A stretch of 64,000 nucleotides of DNA from Anaerolineae bacterium (GCA_022071955.1 JAJVIM010000012.1:192029-256028); one strand, 5' to 3'; shown: positions 8,336-17,710, numbered from the stretch's first letter. A program made the numbers and translations. The notes: a model not told the origin generated them from the letters alone.

Positions 8336-8537
8336 CAAAATGCCTCAACTGTGTAGCTTCTGAATCTAACAAATAGGTGGCGGCTAAACTATTGCTAAAC
8401 TGACTGTCACACGGAGTTTTTTTGAGAGCAGCTTCGGTCACAATCAGGCTGACAATTAAAGTTGCCGGTTGATGGGTCGGAGTGCCAACCGTTTTCACCG
8501 GCTAATTTCCGGTGACGTTTGTTACTGGAGGCCCAAT

Positions 8538-9500
8538 ATGAAGAAGACAGGGATTGTGCTGGTTTCGCTTGGATTAACCACTGCCGTTATCCTGTTTCTG
8601 GCTGGCCCCACCATTACAATCGATCAACATCTAGCCCCGGTTAATCTACCTGAAGACCTTGACCTTTACCTGGCTGAGTCGGAGGCTCAATTTTTAGACC
8701 TGACCCCCAATACGGAGAAAATCATTGTCTGGGCTAATGCAGCCAAAACCAAAACGCCGCTGGCCATTGTCTATTTGCATGGGTACTCGGCCACGCGGCA
8801 AGAGGCGGTGCCGCTGTGTGACAATATCGCAGCCAGCCTTGACGCCAATCTTTTTTATACCCGTTTAACCGGGCACGGACGGCCTGGACCGGCTTTAGCC
8901 AAAGCTACGGTTAATGACTGGCTGAACGATACCGTCGAAGCGGTGGAGATTGGGAAACGCCTGGGTGACAGGGTGATTGTGATTGGAACTTCAACCGGAG
9001 GCGCCCTGGCAACCTGGCACGCGCAACAAGCCGATAATGAAGCGGTATTGGCCTATATTTTGATGTCGCCAAACTTTGGAACAAAGGATTGGAGCGGGGA
9101 AGCCCTAACCTGGCCTTGGTCCGGGCAATTTGTGCCTTTGATTGTGGGGCCAGAATATCGATGGAAACCGCTCAATTCCAAACACGCTTACTATTGGACA
9201 AGGGATTATCCCTCAACCGCCTTGATCCAAATGATGGGCCTGGTAAAGTTTGTTCGTGGGTCCAGGCTTGAAAATATCGAAAAACCGGTCTTGGTCATCT
9301 ATTCACCCAACGACACTGTGGTGAGTCCACGGGCCACCGAGAAAGCCTATCAAAGATTTGGCTCTGCCATCAAACAGATTGTGCCCCGCCCAAACAGCGA
9401 AAATCCGGAACATCACCTGCTGGCGGGCGATATTCTGGCTCCGGGCGATACAGAGGCTATTGCAAACATCATGTTAGATTTTATAACACAGCTACAATAG
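8538..9500 (+). CDS. Membrane-anchored alpha/beta hydrolase
   Basis: A 320-residue serine hydrolase. An N-terminal hydrophobic segment (about 4-23, IVLVSLGLTTAVILFLAG) without a clear cleavage site suggests a membrane anchor with the enzyme outside. The oxyanion region is YLHGYSATRQE, the nucleophile elbow is GTSTGGA, the acid is probably D in YSPNDTVV and the histidine is in NPEHHLLAGD. The ATG at 8538 is preferred because GGAGG lies seven bases upstream. The family includes lipases and esterases; the substrate is unknown. The methyltransferase that follows begins 50 bases later and may share its transcript. Confidence 0.85.
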   Translation: MKKTGIVLVSLGLTTAVILFLAGPTITIDQHLAPVNLPEDLDLYLAESEAQFLDLTPNTEKIIVWANAAKTKTPLAIVYLHGYSATRQEAVPLCDNIAASLDANLFYTRLTGHGRPGPALAKATVNDWLNDTVEAVEIGKRLGDRVIVIGTSTGGALATWHAQQADNEAVLAYILMSPNFGTKDWSGEALTWPWSGQFVPLIVGPEYRWKPLNSKHAYYWTRDYPSTALIQMMGLVKFVRGSRLENIEKPVLVIYSPNDTVVSPRATEKAYQRFGSAIKQIVPRPNSENPEHHLLAGDILAPGDTEAIANIMLDFITQLQ

Positions 9501-9549
9501 GGGGTGACCAATCATCCATCATTGATGCAGAAGAGAAAGCGCACATAAA

Positions 9550-10389
9550 ATGTTAGAAACAACCACATCCAATGATTTACTGGGAGCAACTGCTCACTGG
9601 ACGGCCGGTGTCCGGGCTATGGAAAATGAACGCGAGGATCGCCTTTTTGCTGACCCGTGGGCGGCGGCTCTGGCCGGGCAGGTGGGCGCAGCGTGGATTG
9701 AGCACCGATCGGCCGAGAGCGTAGTCCCGATAGTCATCCGCACCCGCTATTTTGATGATTTTCTGCAACGCATCACCGGCGGAGAGGGGATTCAGCAGGT
9801 GGTGTTGCTGGCCGCCGGGCTGGATACGCGCGCCTTTCGGCTCAACTGGCCCGAAAAAATCCGGCTGTTTGAGCTGGATCAAGCTGCGGTTTTGGCCTAC
9901 AAGGAGCAAATTCTCCGTTCGGCCAACGGCCAGCCGGGCTGCGAGCGGCAGGCCATCGGCGTGGATTTAACCTCGCCCTGGCAAGAGCCTCTGCTCAAAA
10001 GTGGGTTCAACCCGGCACAGCCTTCGCTCTGGTTGCTGGAGGGGTTTCTGTTTTATCTCCCCAACGAGGTAATTGCACAAATACTTGATGCGGTAACAGA
10101 TTTGGCGGCAGCGGGGAGTTGGTTGGGTTTTGATATTATCAACAGCGTGATGCTAACCTTTCCGCTGACCAAACAATGGGTTGAAATGCAGGCCAAAGCC
10201 GGCGCACCCTGGATTGGCACAATGGATGACCCGGTTGAATTTTTGGCGGCACGCGGCTGGCGGGCGGGCCTGACCCAAGCGGGAGCGGAAGATGCCAGTT
10301 ATGGCCGCTGGCCGTTTCCGGTTATCCCAACGACAATGCCGGGGATGCCGCACAACTGGTACGTAACGGCGACAAAAATATTACCGTAA
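9550..10389 (+). CDS. SAM-dependent methyltransferase, PPM1/LCM (TcmP-like) family
   Basis: A 279-residue class I methyltransferase of the leucine carboxyl methyltransferase-like (PF04072) family. It has the N-terminal TAHWTAGVRAMENERED, the R-T-R-Y-F-D-D motif, SAM motif I VVLLAAGLDTRAFRL, the acidic FELDQ, and WLLEGFLFYLP. Many bacterial members O-methylate polyketides or lipids; no biosynthetic cluster is nearby, so the substrate is unknown. It follows the membrane-anchored hydrolase closely and ends just before a terminator, so the two may form an operon. Confidence 0.9.
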   Translation: MLETTTSNDLLGATAHWTAGVRAMENEREDRLFADPWAAALAGQVGAAWIEHRSAESVVPIVIRTRYFDDFLQRITGGEGIQQVVLLAAGLDTRAFRLNWPEKIRLFELDQAAVLAYKEQILRSANGQPGCERQAIGVDLTSPWQEPLLKSGFNPAQPSLWLLEGFLFYLPNEVIAQILDAVTDLAAAGSWLGFDIINSVMLTFPLTKQWVEMQAKAGAPWIGTMDDPVEFLAARGWRAGLTQAGAEDASYGRWPFPVIPTTMPGMPHNWYVTATKILP

Positions 10390-10446
10390 CCGGCATATGC
10401 GTTAGTGTCTTTAGTTTTTCGCCAAAAATTTTCTTACGACATGTCA

Positions 10447-10479
10447 CGTGTTGCGTGTTCCGTTTGCAACGCGTTTTTT
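10447..10479 (+). terminator. Probable terminator after the methyltransferase
   Basis: An 8-bp stem (CGTGTTGC with GCAACGCG, one wobble) followed by six Ts. It lies 57 bases after the stop codon. The same left arm can also pair with ACGCAACACGCAA at 10480-10492, giving an alternative fold. Confidence 0.6.
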
Positions 10480-10609
10480 ACGCAACACGCAATACACGCA
10501 GGCCAGCAGGTGGCGAAAAATCTGTGACGCTAACCACATACTATAACCACGGTGTCAGGCAACGTATTGCCGGGGAGTTGGCCGGGCAGCGTTTCCATAA
10601 TTACCAACG

Positions 10610-10665
10610 GCGAGAGCGCGAGTCGCAGAGTTGCAGGGACGCAAATTGCGACTCTGCGCTCTCGC
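10610..10665. repeat. Imperfect inverted repeat after sucB
   Basis: Arms GCGAGAGCGC and GCGCTCTCGC, extended inward by GAGTCGCA/TGCGACTC with a two-base bulge. It ends eight bases from the sucB stop and has no T-tract on the minus strand, so it may stabilise the mRNA 3' end or be a repeat unit. Confidence 0.55.
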
Positions 10666-10672
10666 AACACTG

Positions 10673-11902
10673 TTACCCTTCCAGCAGCATGGCCTCTGGG
10701 TCTTCCATCAATTCTTTGATGCGCACCAAAAATTGCACGGCCTCGCGCCCATCGACAATGCGGTGATCGTAGCTGAGCGCCACGTACATCATCGGCCGGA
10801 TGGCAATTTCATCGCCCACCACCACCGGCCGTTTTTCAATTTTGTGTAGCCCCAAAATGCCCACCTGCGGCGGGTTGAGAATCGGCGTGCTGAGCAGCGA
10901 GCCGAATACGCCGCCGTTGGTAATGGTAAACGTGCCGCCGCGCAAATCCTCCAGCGACAGGCTGTTGTTTTGGGCGCGCTGGCCAAAATCTTTGATGGCG
11001 GTTTCAATTTGGGCAAAGGTCATGCGGTCGGCGTTGCGCAGCACCGGCACTACCAGCCCTTCGGCCGCGCCCACGGCAATGCCGATGTCGAAATAATGTT
11101 TGGTGACAATGTCGTCGCCATCAATTTCGGCGTTCAGCTCCGGGAAGGCTTTGAGCGCGCCGATGGCCGCTTTGGTAAAGAACGACATAAAGCCCAGTTT
11201 GACGTTGTGCCGCTTCACAAAATCATCCTGGCGGCGCTGGCGCAAATTCATCACCGCGCTCATGTCGATCTCGTTGAAGGTGGTGAGCATGGCCGTGGTG
11301 TGTTGCGCCTCCAGCAGCCGTTGGGCGATGGTGCGGCGGCGGCGGCTCATCTTTTGCCGCGTTTCCGGCCGTTCCGGCGCGGCTGGTGTGGACAGCCCCG
11401 GCGTTTTGGGGGCGGGCGGCGGCGGCTGTTTTTGTTGTTGCAAATAATCTTCCACGTCGCCGCGGGTAATGCGGCCGCTGCCGCTCACCTGCGCCAGATC
11501 AACGGCGTGTTCTGCGGCCACCCGTTTGGCTACGGGCGTGGCTTTGCCGTCGGTTGCTTTTGGCTGCTCGGCGGCTTTTTCTTTTTCGACCGGTTTTTCT
11601 TTTGCGCCTGCGCCCGCTTTCGAGGGCTTTTCTTTTTTGGGCCGCGGTTCGATGTCATCGCCTTCGCCCTCTTCAATCAGGCCGAGCACATCGCCAACCT
11701 GCACGTCCTCGCCGGTTTGGCGCTCAATTTTGGCCAGCACGCCGCTGGTTTCCGCCGCAACCTCAAGGTTGACTTTGTCGGTTTCCAGTTCAACCAGCGC
11801 CTCGCCGGCTTTCACCCGGTCGCCTTCTTTTTTTAACCACTCGCCAACGGTGGCCTCAATCACCGATTCCCCGGCCTCGGGCACAAGAATTTTGGTGGGC
11901 AT
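10673..11902 (-). CDS. sucB: 2-oxoglutarate dehydrogenase E2 (dihydrolipoyl succinyltransferase)
   Basis: Transfers the succinyl group from E1 to CoA in the TCA cycle. Domains in order are a lipoyl domain (1-76, lipoylated K43 in LETDKVNLEV), a charged Ala/Pro/Lys linker, an E3-binding domain (about 125-160, VAAEHAVDLAQVSGSGRITR), a Pro/Gln linker, and the catalytic domain with SYDHRIVDG (H380, D384). The 409-residue frame starts at the ATG at 11902, which has AGGAG upstream; a longer upstream frame lacks support. It follows sucA after 176 bases that contain a palindromic repeat. No lpd or sucCD is in the window, so E3 is supplied from elsewhere. Confidence 0.95.
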   Translation of the reverse strand: MPTKILVPEAGESVIEATVGEWLKKEGDRVKAGEALVELETDKVNLEVAAETSGVLAKIERQTGEDVQVGDVLGLIEEGEGDDIEPRPKKEKPSKAGAGAKEKPVEKEKAAEQPKATDGKATPVAKRVAAEHAVDLAQVSGSGRITRGDVEDYLQQQKQPPPPAPKTPGLSTPAAPERPETRQKMSRRRRTIAQRLLEAQHTTAMLTTFNEIDMSAVMNLRQRRQDDFVKRHNVKLGFMSFFTKAAIGALKAFPELNAEIDGDDIVTKHYFDIGIAVGAAEGLVVPVLRNADRMTFAQIETAIKDFGQRAQNNSLSLEDLRGGTFTITNGGVFGSLLSTPILNPPQVGILGLHKIEKRPVVVGDEIAIRPMMYVALSYDHRIVDGREAVQFLVRIKELMEDPEAMLLEG

Positions 11903-11936
11903 TTGTCTCTTCTCCTGCAAAAATAGTTTCTCAATT

Positions 11937-12017
11937 GTCACTCTGAGCGACCACAGGAAGCGAAGAGTCTCAGAGACTCTTACCCTAAAGGGCACAGGTC
12001 GCTTTGCTCAGGGTGAC
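11937..12017. repeat. Palindromic GTCACCCTGAGC-type repeat between sucA and sucB
   Basis: Outer arms GTCACTCTGAGC and GCTCAGGGTGAC are complementary apart from one base; inside them lie CGACC/GGTCG and an AGAGTCTC/GAGACTCT palindrome. The core AGCGAAGAGTCTC resembles the repeat at 8282-8335. The element would fold into a branched hairpin in the sucAB transcript. Confidence 0.65.
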
Positions 12018-12078
12018 ATTTTTAGTCGTTCCCGCGTACGGGCATCCTTGTTGCTTTGCCGCCGGAACTGTCGCGCAC

Positions 12079-14856
12079 TTATTTATCGAGTTTAAACACA
12101 GACTCAACCAGCGCTTTTTGGTTGGCGTGGTGCCAGGCCGATGATCCTTCGGCGGGGCTGGACCAGCGCGGGCGCGTTACTCCAATCAGCGGCCAGCGGC
12201 CGGCGATCAGTTTTTGCAATTGCGGTTTAAACTGCCGCCACGCGCCCATATTGCGCGGCTCTTCCTGCGCCCACACCACCCGGCGCAGGTTGGGGTAGCC
12301 TTCCAGTACCGGCAGCAGCGCTTCTGGCAACAGCGGGTAAAGCTGCTCAATGCGGGCAATGGCCACACCGGGATTATCTTTTCGGTATTCGCTGCTGACC
12401 AGATCGGCGTAGATTTTGCCGCTGCACAGCACCAGTTGCTCCACTTTATCGGGCTGCTGCTGCGCTTCGGCGTCGTCAATCACCGGCTGCCAGCGGCCTT
12501 CGGCCAGCTCCTGCAGCGACGAAGCCGTGAGCGGGTGGCGCAGCAGGCTTTTGGGGGTAAACACAATCAGCGGCAGGGGATCGGTTTCCAGCAGTAGCGC
12601 CTGCCGCCGCAGCAGGTGAAAATATTGGGCAGCGGTGGTGCAGTTGGCCACACGCATATTAATTTCGGCGGCGGATTCCAAAAAGCGCTCCAGCCGGCCG
12701 GTGGAGTGGTCCGGCCCGGCGCCCTCAAAACCGTGCGGCAGCAACAGCACCAGCGAGGGCGTTTGCCCCCATTTGGCCCGGCCGGAGACCACAAATTCAT
12801 CCAGAATGGCCTGCGCCCCGTTCACAAAATCGCCGTACTGGGCTTCCCACAGCACCAGCCGGCTGGGTTCCTGAATATTGTAGCCGTATTCAAAACCCAC
12901 GGCCGCGTTTTCCGATAGCGGGCTGTTGCGAATTTCAAACGCGGCCCGCGCCTGCGGCAGATTTTGCAGCGGTACAAACGGGCGGCCGGTTTCGGCGTGG
13001 TGCAGCACGGCATGCCGATGGCTGAAGGTGCCGCGCTCCACATCCTCGCCGGTGAGCCGGATGGCAATGCCCTCTTCCAAAATAGAGGCCAGCGCCAGCG
13101 CCTCGGCGGTAGTCCAGTCGATGCTGCGCTCGGTCGGGTCGGCCAGCATTTCGGCCTGCTTTTTGAGGGTGCGGGCCAGTTTGGGGTGCGGGCTAAAGCC
13201 ATCGGGCAGCGCCCCCAGCGAGCGGTGCAGCGCCTGCAAGCGTTCGGCCGGGACGGCGGTGTTCACCCGCTTGGCCAGGCCCGGTTCCGGTTTTTCCAGA
13301 TTTGGCTCGGGCAGGTCTTCTTCCGGCTGTAAGGCATCGAGCACATCCTGCAAATGGTCCATCTGTTTTTGCAGCAGCGCCTCGGGCCGGCCGGCCTGTA
13401 ATACGCTGCGCTCAACCAGCGCGCTGCCCCACTGCTCGCGCACGGTGGGTTGTTTATCGACAAGCTGATAAATGACCGGCTGGGTAAAGCGCGGTTCGTC
13501 GCCCTCGTTGTGGCCGTATCGGCGGTAGCCAATCAGGTCGATGACGAAATCTTTGGAGAACTCCTGCTGGTAGGCAAAGGCCAGCATGGCCACTTCCAAA
13601 CAGGCTTCCGGGTCATCGGCGTTAACGTGAACGACGGGAATTTTAAAGCCCTTGGCCAGATCGCTGGCGTAAAGCGTGCTGCGGCTGGCGCGCGGGTTGG
13701 CAGTGAAGCCAATCTGGTTGTTGGCGATGAGGTGGATGGTGCCGCCCACGCGATAACCGGGCAGGCGGTACATGTTGAGCGTTTCGGCCACAATGCCCTG
13801 CCCCGGAAACGAGGCGTCGCCGTGGATGAGCACCGGCAGCGACAGCATCGGGTCGAATACGGGCGGGCCGGGCTGATCGACTTTGGAGCCGGCGGCGCGG
13901 GCCATGCCGGCCACAATGGGGTTAACGTGTTCCAAATGGCTGGGGTTGGGAGCCATGCTGACCACCAGCCGGTTTTCGTCGCCGTTGCGCACGGCCCGCA
14001 GCGCCCCGGCGTGATATTTCACGTCACCGGTGAAGCCCAAATATTGCGACACCGTGACCAGCCGGGCGACCGGGTCTTTAAACTCGGCCAGAATTTGGGC
14101 GTAGGGTTTGCGCAGCACATGGGCCAGCACGTTCAGTCGGCCGCGGTGGGCCATGCCGATGAGAAAGGCCCGGATTTTGGAATCGGCCGCCGCACCGATG
14201 ATTTCGGTGAGCATAGGCACCATCATATCCAGCCCTTCAATGGAGAAGCGGGTTTTGCCGGGGAAGGTGCGCTGCAAAAAGCGTTCAAACGCCTCAACCT
14301 GGGTGAGCTGCTCCAGCAGGGCAATTTGCTGGCTGCTGTTATACACCGGCCTAAACTGGCGCGACTCGGCGGCGTGGCGCAGCCACTGCCGTTCGGCGGG
14401 TTCGCGGATGTGGTCGTAATCGTAGCCGATGGTGGTTGAGTAAATCCGGCGCAGCGCGGTCACGGCCTCGAGCGCGTTGGCGGCGCGGGCGGCGGCCGGC
14501 CCACCGATGACGCTGGCCGGGAGCTGGCGCAGCAGGTCGGCGGTGAGGCCGTGGTAATCCTCGGCCAGGGCCGGGTCACCGGGCGGCGGCGTACCGAGCG
14601 GGTCCAGCCGGGCGGCCAGATGGCCGTATTCGCGGATGGCCTGCCCCAAATTGACCGCGCCCATAATGGCCGCCGGATCAACGCCAATTTCCGGCGCGGA
14701 TACGGCCAGCGCCGGCTGGCCGTTGGCCGGCGGCGTCCACTGCTCAAAATAGGCGCGGGTGGCGGCGTCAACCGCGTTGGGATTCTGTTGGTACTGCTCG
14801 TACAGCTCTAAAATGTAGGCCGCGTTAGGGCCGTGAAAATCTTTGAGTGGATTCAT
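12079..14856 (-). CDS. sucA: 2-oxoglutarate dehydrogenase E1 component
   Basis: Thiamine-diphosphate-dependent decarboxylation of 2-oxoglutarate. The 925-residue protein has the usual OGDH length and order: the N-terminal segment (HGPNAAYILELYEQYQQNP) that docks onto the complex, the central ThDP domain with RGRLNVLAHVLRKP, HGDASFPGQG and GYRRYGHNEGDEP, and the transketolase-like domain with FEYGYNIQEP, EAQYGDFVNGAQ and the LPHGFEGAGPDHSTGRLERF motif. No strong ribosome binding site precedes the ATG, but no better start fits the N-terminal family pattern. It lies upstream of sucB in the same direction. Confidence 0.96.
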   Translation of the reverse strand: MNPLKDFHGPNAAYILELYEQYQQNPNAVDAATRAYFEQWTPPANGQPALAVSAPEIGVDPAAIMGAVNLGQAIREYGHLAARLDPLGTPPPGDPALAEDYHGLTADLLRQLPASVIGGPAAARAANALEAVTALRRIYSTTIGYDYDHIREPAERQWLRHAAESRQFRPVYNSSQQIALLEQLTQVEAFERFLQRTFPGKTRFSIEGLDMMVPMLTEIIGAAADSKIRAFLIGMAHRGRLNVLAHVLRKPYAQILAEFKDPVARLVTVSQYLGFTGDVKYHAGALRAVRNGDENRLVVSMAPNPSHLEHVNPIVAGMARAAGSKVDQPGPPVFDPMLSLPVLIHGDASFPGQGIVAETLNMYRLPGYRVGGTIHLIANNQIGFTANPRASRSTLYASDLAKGFKIPVVHVNADDPEACLEVAMLAFAYQQEFSKDFVIDLIGYRRYGHNEGDEPRFTQPVIYQLVDKQPTVREQWGSALVERSVLQAGRPEALLQKQMDHLQDVLDALQPEEDLPEPNLEKPEPGLAKRVNTAVPAERLQALHRSLGALPDGFSPHPKLARTLKKQAEMLADPTERSIDWTTAEALALASILEEGIAIRLTGEDVERGTFSHRHAVLHHAETGRPFVPLQNLPQARAAFEIRNSPLSENAAVGFEYGYNIQEPSRLVLWEAQYGDFVNGAQAILDEFVVSGRAKWGQTPSLVLLLPHGFEGAGPDHSTGRLERFLESAAEINMRVANCTTAAQYFHLLRRQALLLETDPLPLIVFTPKSLLRHPLTASSLQELAEGRWQPVIDDAEAQQQPDKVEQLVLCSGKIYADLVSSEYRKDNPGVAIARIEQLYPLLPEALLPVLEGYPNLRRVVWAQEEPRNMGAWRQFKPQLQKLIAGRWPLIGVTRPRWSSPAEGSSAWHHANQKALVESVFKLDK

Positions 14857-14974
14857 AGGGCTATGTTTTTACAATTGGCAAAAATTCACTAACAGTTAGC
14901 AGGGACATGCTAATGAGGATTGAGATGCTGTCAAAATTATGTGGGAAGGTTTAGGGTTGCCCTCATCCCCCCGG

Positions 14975-15001
14975 CCCCCTTCTCCCGGCGGGAGAAGGGG
15001 G
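14975..15001. repeat. Perfect 12-bp hairpin, CCCCCTTCTCCC type
   Basis: CCCCCTTCTCCC, a three-base loop and the exact complement. It lacks a T-tract on the minus strand. It resembles dispersed CCCTCATCCC-GGGAGAAGGGG repeats known in many bacterial genomes. Confidence 0.6.
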
Positions 15002-15010
15002 AGAATTGAG

Positions 15011-15051
15011 CGTGTGCCGGGGGTGCGGCGACGCCGCACCCCCGGCACACG
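15011..15051. repeat. Perfect 41-base palindrome
   Basis: Two exact 20-base arms around a single A, very GC-rich (arm starts CGTGTGCCGGGGGTGC). It lies between the metalloprotease stop and sucA, next to the 14975-15001 hairpin. With no U-tract it is not a classical terminator; it would make an extremely stable cruciform or RNA hairpin. Confidence 0.8.
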
Positions 15052-15105
15052 CAACCTGGCCTGTTGCTCAAAATTTGGGTGCGCGAGCAGACATGGCCCC
15101 TTAAC

Positions 15106-17556
15106 CTACTTTATTATCACCGGCAGAAAAGTTTGCCGGCACTGGTCGGCGAAAGTGAGCGTGTAATTAGCAATGATGGTGGTGGAGAGAAACCCGGTCA
15201 CTTTAACGTAATAGGTGCCGGCCGGCAGCGATTTGCCCCCGCAACGGTAAATGGCCGAGAACAGGTTGGAAGGATAGCTAATATCATCGTTATAGTCCAG
15301 TTGGGTCAAACTGTTGTTATACAGCCACATTTGGGTATCGCCGCCGACGCCGGAGGTGCGCACAATGACCGGTTTGGGGCTGGCCAACGTAAACTTAACC
15401 CAGTCTGCATCGCCGGCCGGATAAATGGAATGCTGCTGGGCCACGCCGGCAGTGATGGTTTTGGCCTGGGCCGAACTGTCGTCCACTTCGTAGTTGTCCT
15501 GGCATTTTTGCGCGGTCAGCAGCAGCGAGTAGGCGTTGATCACGTTATTGTTGCCGTACTCATCCACTTTGGCGTAGTAGGTGCCGGCGGGCAGTGGATT
15601 GGTTGCGCAACTGCGGGTAATCCGTGAGAAAAAGTTGCCATCGAGCAGGTTGATGTCGTCATTGAAATTGAGCTGGCTTAAGCTGCTGTTGTACAGCCAC
15701 AGCCGGGTGTCGTCGCCGGGCGAGCCGTCTGTTTCCAAAATGATGGCCGAATCGGCGGCCAGGGTGAACTTAACCCAATCCTGGTCGGTGGCCGGGTAAA
15801 TACTGTGGGTTTGGGCTGTCCCGGCGGTGATGGGCTTGGCCTGGGCACTGCTGTTGTCCGGCTCGTAGCTGTCGCCGCTGGTGGGGTTGCAGGTAACCGG
15901 CACCACAAATGAGGCCGACCACGGCCCGCCGTTGCCGGCGGTAATGGCCAGATTAAATTGCAGCAGCGTGCCATCGGGCGTGTTGGCATCGATTTTTAGA
16001 TCAAAGTCATTGGTGTTGGCCGCCGTGCCGCCGCCGGGAATATCGGGGTAGGCGCTGCTGGTGTTGAACAGAATAGTGACGTAAGGCGAGCCGGTGCTGA
16101 TGGTGGCGTTGACCCCGCTGGCGGTGGTGCCGCCCTGGTTTCTGAGCGTTACAAAAGTTTCGATGGTTTCGCCGCACTCAGCAATGCCGTTGTTGTTGCC
16201 GCTGCTTTCGTTGAGCGAGTCGTCATCGATGGTGTTGCTGTTGTAAACCAGCGGCCCCACAGCCGGCGTGGTCCCGCCGCTCTGCCGAAAGTTGGCCACA
16301 GTGAAGGCCGTGTTGTTGAGCGTTTGGTGGTTATCGGCGGGCTGGGCCGAGCCGATGGGCGCACCGAGCGGCGCGCCATTGTAGCTGAGGTTGGGGTTAG
16401 ACCAATACGGCAGCCGGGTACAGTTAAACCCACTGTTTGAACAGACGGTGTTGTAGGCCATAATAGTGCGCCAGCGGTTGGTGGTGTTCACATAACCGTG
16501 GGCGTAGCTGTAGGGCGTGGTGCCGCTATCTACCGCCCAATCGTGGCGAGCGCCCATATTGTGGCCCAGTTCGTGGCCAAAGCTGTAATAGCCGGTAGCG
16601 CAGTCTCGGGCGGTCACACTAAAGCCGCTACTGGCAAAAGTGGTTGATACGCCGGTCATTAAAAAAGCGATGCCGCAAAAGCCGCCGCCATTTTCCACAA
16701 TCAGGGCCACCAGATCGGCTTTGGCGCTGTCGCGCAAGGCGTGCAGGTTGTCCATGTAACCGTCGCTGGTGCTTTTTAGCCGGTTCAGATCGGTTTCGAT
16801 GTTGCCGCTTTCGGCGTAGCTCACCTCGGAGGTGCCCACCAACCGCAGCCGCTGGTTGATACCGCTGTTGGCGTAAGACTGGTTGGTTTCGGTAACGGCC
16901 AGGTTGATCAGGTTTTGCATGGCGGGGGTGCCGCCGGCCGCCTGGCGGGTGATGGCCGTGTAGGCCACCAGCACATCAATCTGCGAGCCGTCATCGGCGG
17001 CGGCCTGGATGGGGGCCGGGTTTTCCGGCAGGTCAACGGGGATGGGGGTATCGCCGGGGTAGGCCGACTGGTCAATTTCAACCACGGCGTGGGTATTGCC
17101 GCCCAGGTAGCGCACCCCGTAAAACGCGCCCGGCACGGCGATGTTGCCGGCCATTTGCCCCTGATTGACCACCAGCACCACCTGGCTGGGTTCGATGCCC
17201 TGCACCCGGCCAATCCAGGCCAGGCCGCCATCCGGCTGCGGCTCAATGGTGTCCAGCACGGCGATATACTGTACGTTGTCAAACAGGTTCAGGCTGATAA
17301 CGTCGGCCACCTGCGGCGCGCCGCCGCTCACCGATACCCCGCCACCGCCGCCCACCTGGTTTAAATCGATGGTGACCGGCCGGCTGCGGATGACGCCCCG
17401 GTCCGGCGGTACGGATTGAACGCTCACCCCGGCGGCGTCGCTAAACAGACCCGGCCGCTTCTCTTTTTGCGGCGGCGGCGCGGCGGCCACCGATCCCAGC
17501 AGCAAAACAAAAACAACGGCGGCCAGCACCGCCACCAATACAGATTTTGTTCCCAC
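15106..17556 (-). CDS. Secreted M12-like zinc metalloprotease with PPC domains
   Basis: An exported reprolysin-like (metzincin) protease of about 816 residues. A signal peptide (hydrophobic 4-25, LLLGSVAAAPP cleavage region) is followed by a prodomain, then the catalytic domain with HELGHNMGARHD (zinc histidines about 328, 332 and 338) and the Met-turn TIMAYN. Next come a CARDB-like segment (about 430-560) and two tandem PPC domains (DSYEPDNSSAQ and DNYEVDDSSAQ), and the chain ends QTFLPVIIK. The GTG at 17556 is preferred to an ATG ten codons upstream because GAGGGGGG lies four bases before it. It has its own palindrome-bearing leader and follows the terminator of the permease gene, so it is probably transcribed alone. 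Confidence 0.9.
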   Translation of the reverse strand: MGTKSVLVAVLAAVVFVLLLGSVAAAPPPQKEKRPGLFSDAAGVSVQSVPPDRGVIRSRPVTIDLNQVGGGGGVSVSGGAPQVADVISLNLFDNVQYIAVLDTIEPQPDGGLAWIGRVQGIEPSQVVLVVNQGQMAGNIAVPGAFYGVRYLGGNTHAVVEIDQSAYPGDTPIPVDLPENPAPIQAAADDGSQIDVLVAYTAITRQAAGGTPAMQNLINLAVTETNQSYANSGINQRLRLVGTSEVSYAESGNIETDLNRLKSTSDGYMDNLHALRDSAKADLVALIVENGGGFCGIAFLMTGVSTTFASSGFSVTARDCATGYYSFGHELGHNMGARHDWAVDSGTTPYSYAHGYVNTTNRWRTIMAYNTVCSNSGFNCTRLPYWSNPNLSYNGAPLGAPIGSAQPADNHQTLNNTAFTVANFRQSGGTTPAVGPLVYNSNTIDDDSLNESSGNNNGIAECGETIETFVTLRNQGGTTASGVNATISTGSPYVTILFNTSSAYPDIPGGGTAANTNDFDLKIDANTPDGTLLQFNLAITAGNGGPWSASFVVPVTCNPTSGDSYEPDNSSAQAKPITAGTAQTHSIYPATDQDWVKFTLAADSAIILETDGSPGDDTRLWLYNSSLSQLNFNDDINLLDGNFFSRITRSCATNPLPAGTYYAKVDEYGNNNVINAYSLLLTAQKCQDNYEVDDSSAQAKTITAGVAQQHSIYPAGDADWVKFTLASPKPVIVRTSGVGGDTQMWLYNNSLTQLDYNDDISYPSNLFSAIYRCGGKSLPAGTYYVKVTGFLSTTIIANYTLTFADQCRQTFLPVIIK

Positions 17557-17574
17557 TGTTCCCCCCTCGCATAA

Positions 17575-17627
17575 TCTCGACGTCAAAAAAAATTATCTCG
17601 ACGAGAAAAAAATTTTTGACGTCGAGA
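17575..17627. promoter_or_regulatory. Palindromic TCTCGACGTC operator region before the metalloprotease
   Basis: Perfect 15-bp arms TCTCGACGTCAAAAA (17575-17589) and the complement (17613-17627) flank a third TCTCGACGAGA box. The region is A/T-rich and lies just upstream of the ribosome binding site of the protease, so it could be operator DNA or a 5' UTR hairpin. Confidence 0.65.
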
Positions 17628-17710
17628 AAAGTTGCGCGGCAGCCGGCCGGTGAAGCCGCGGCTGGCATTGGGATTCTAGCTGGTTTTTGGCAGGGGGCAA
17701 AGCGAGAGAG

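Noticed and set aside
8304..8498. Minus-strand ORF of 64 codons in the gap before the membrane-anchored hydrolase
   Set aside because: No ribosome binding site, overlaps the palindromic repeat and shows no recognisable motif.
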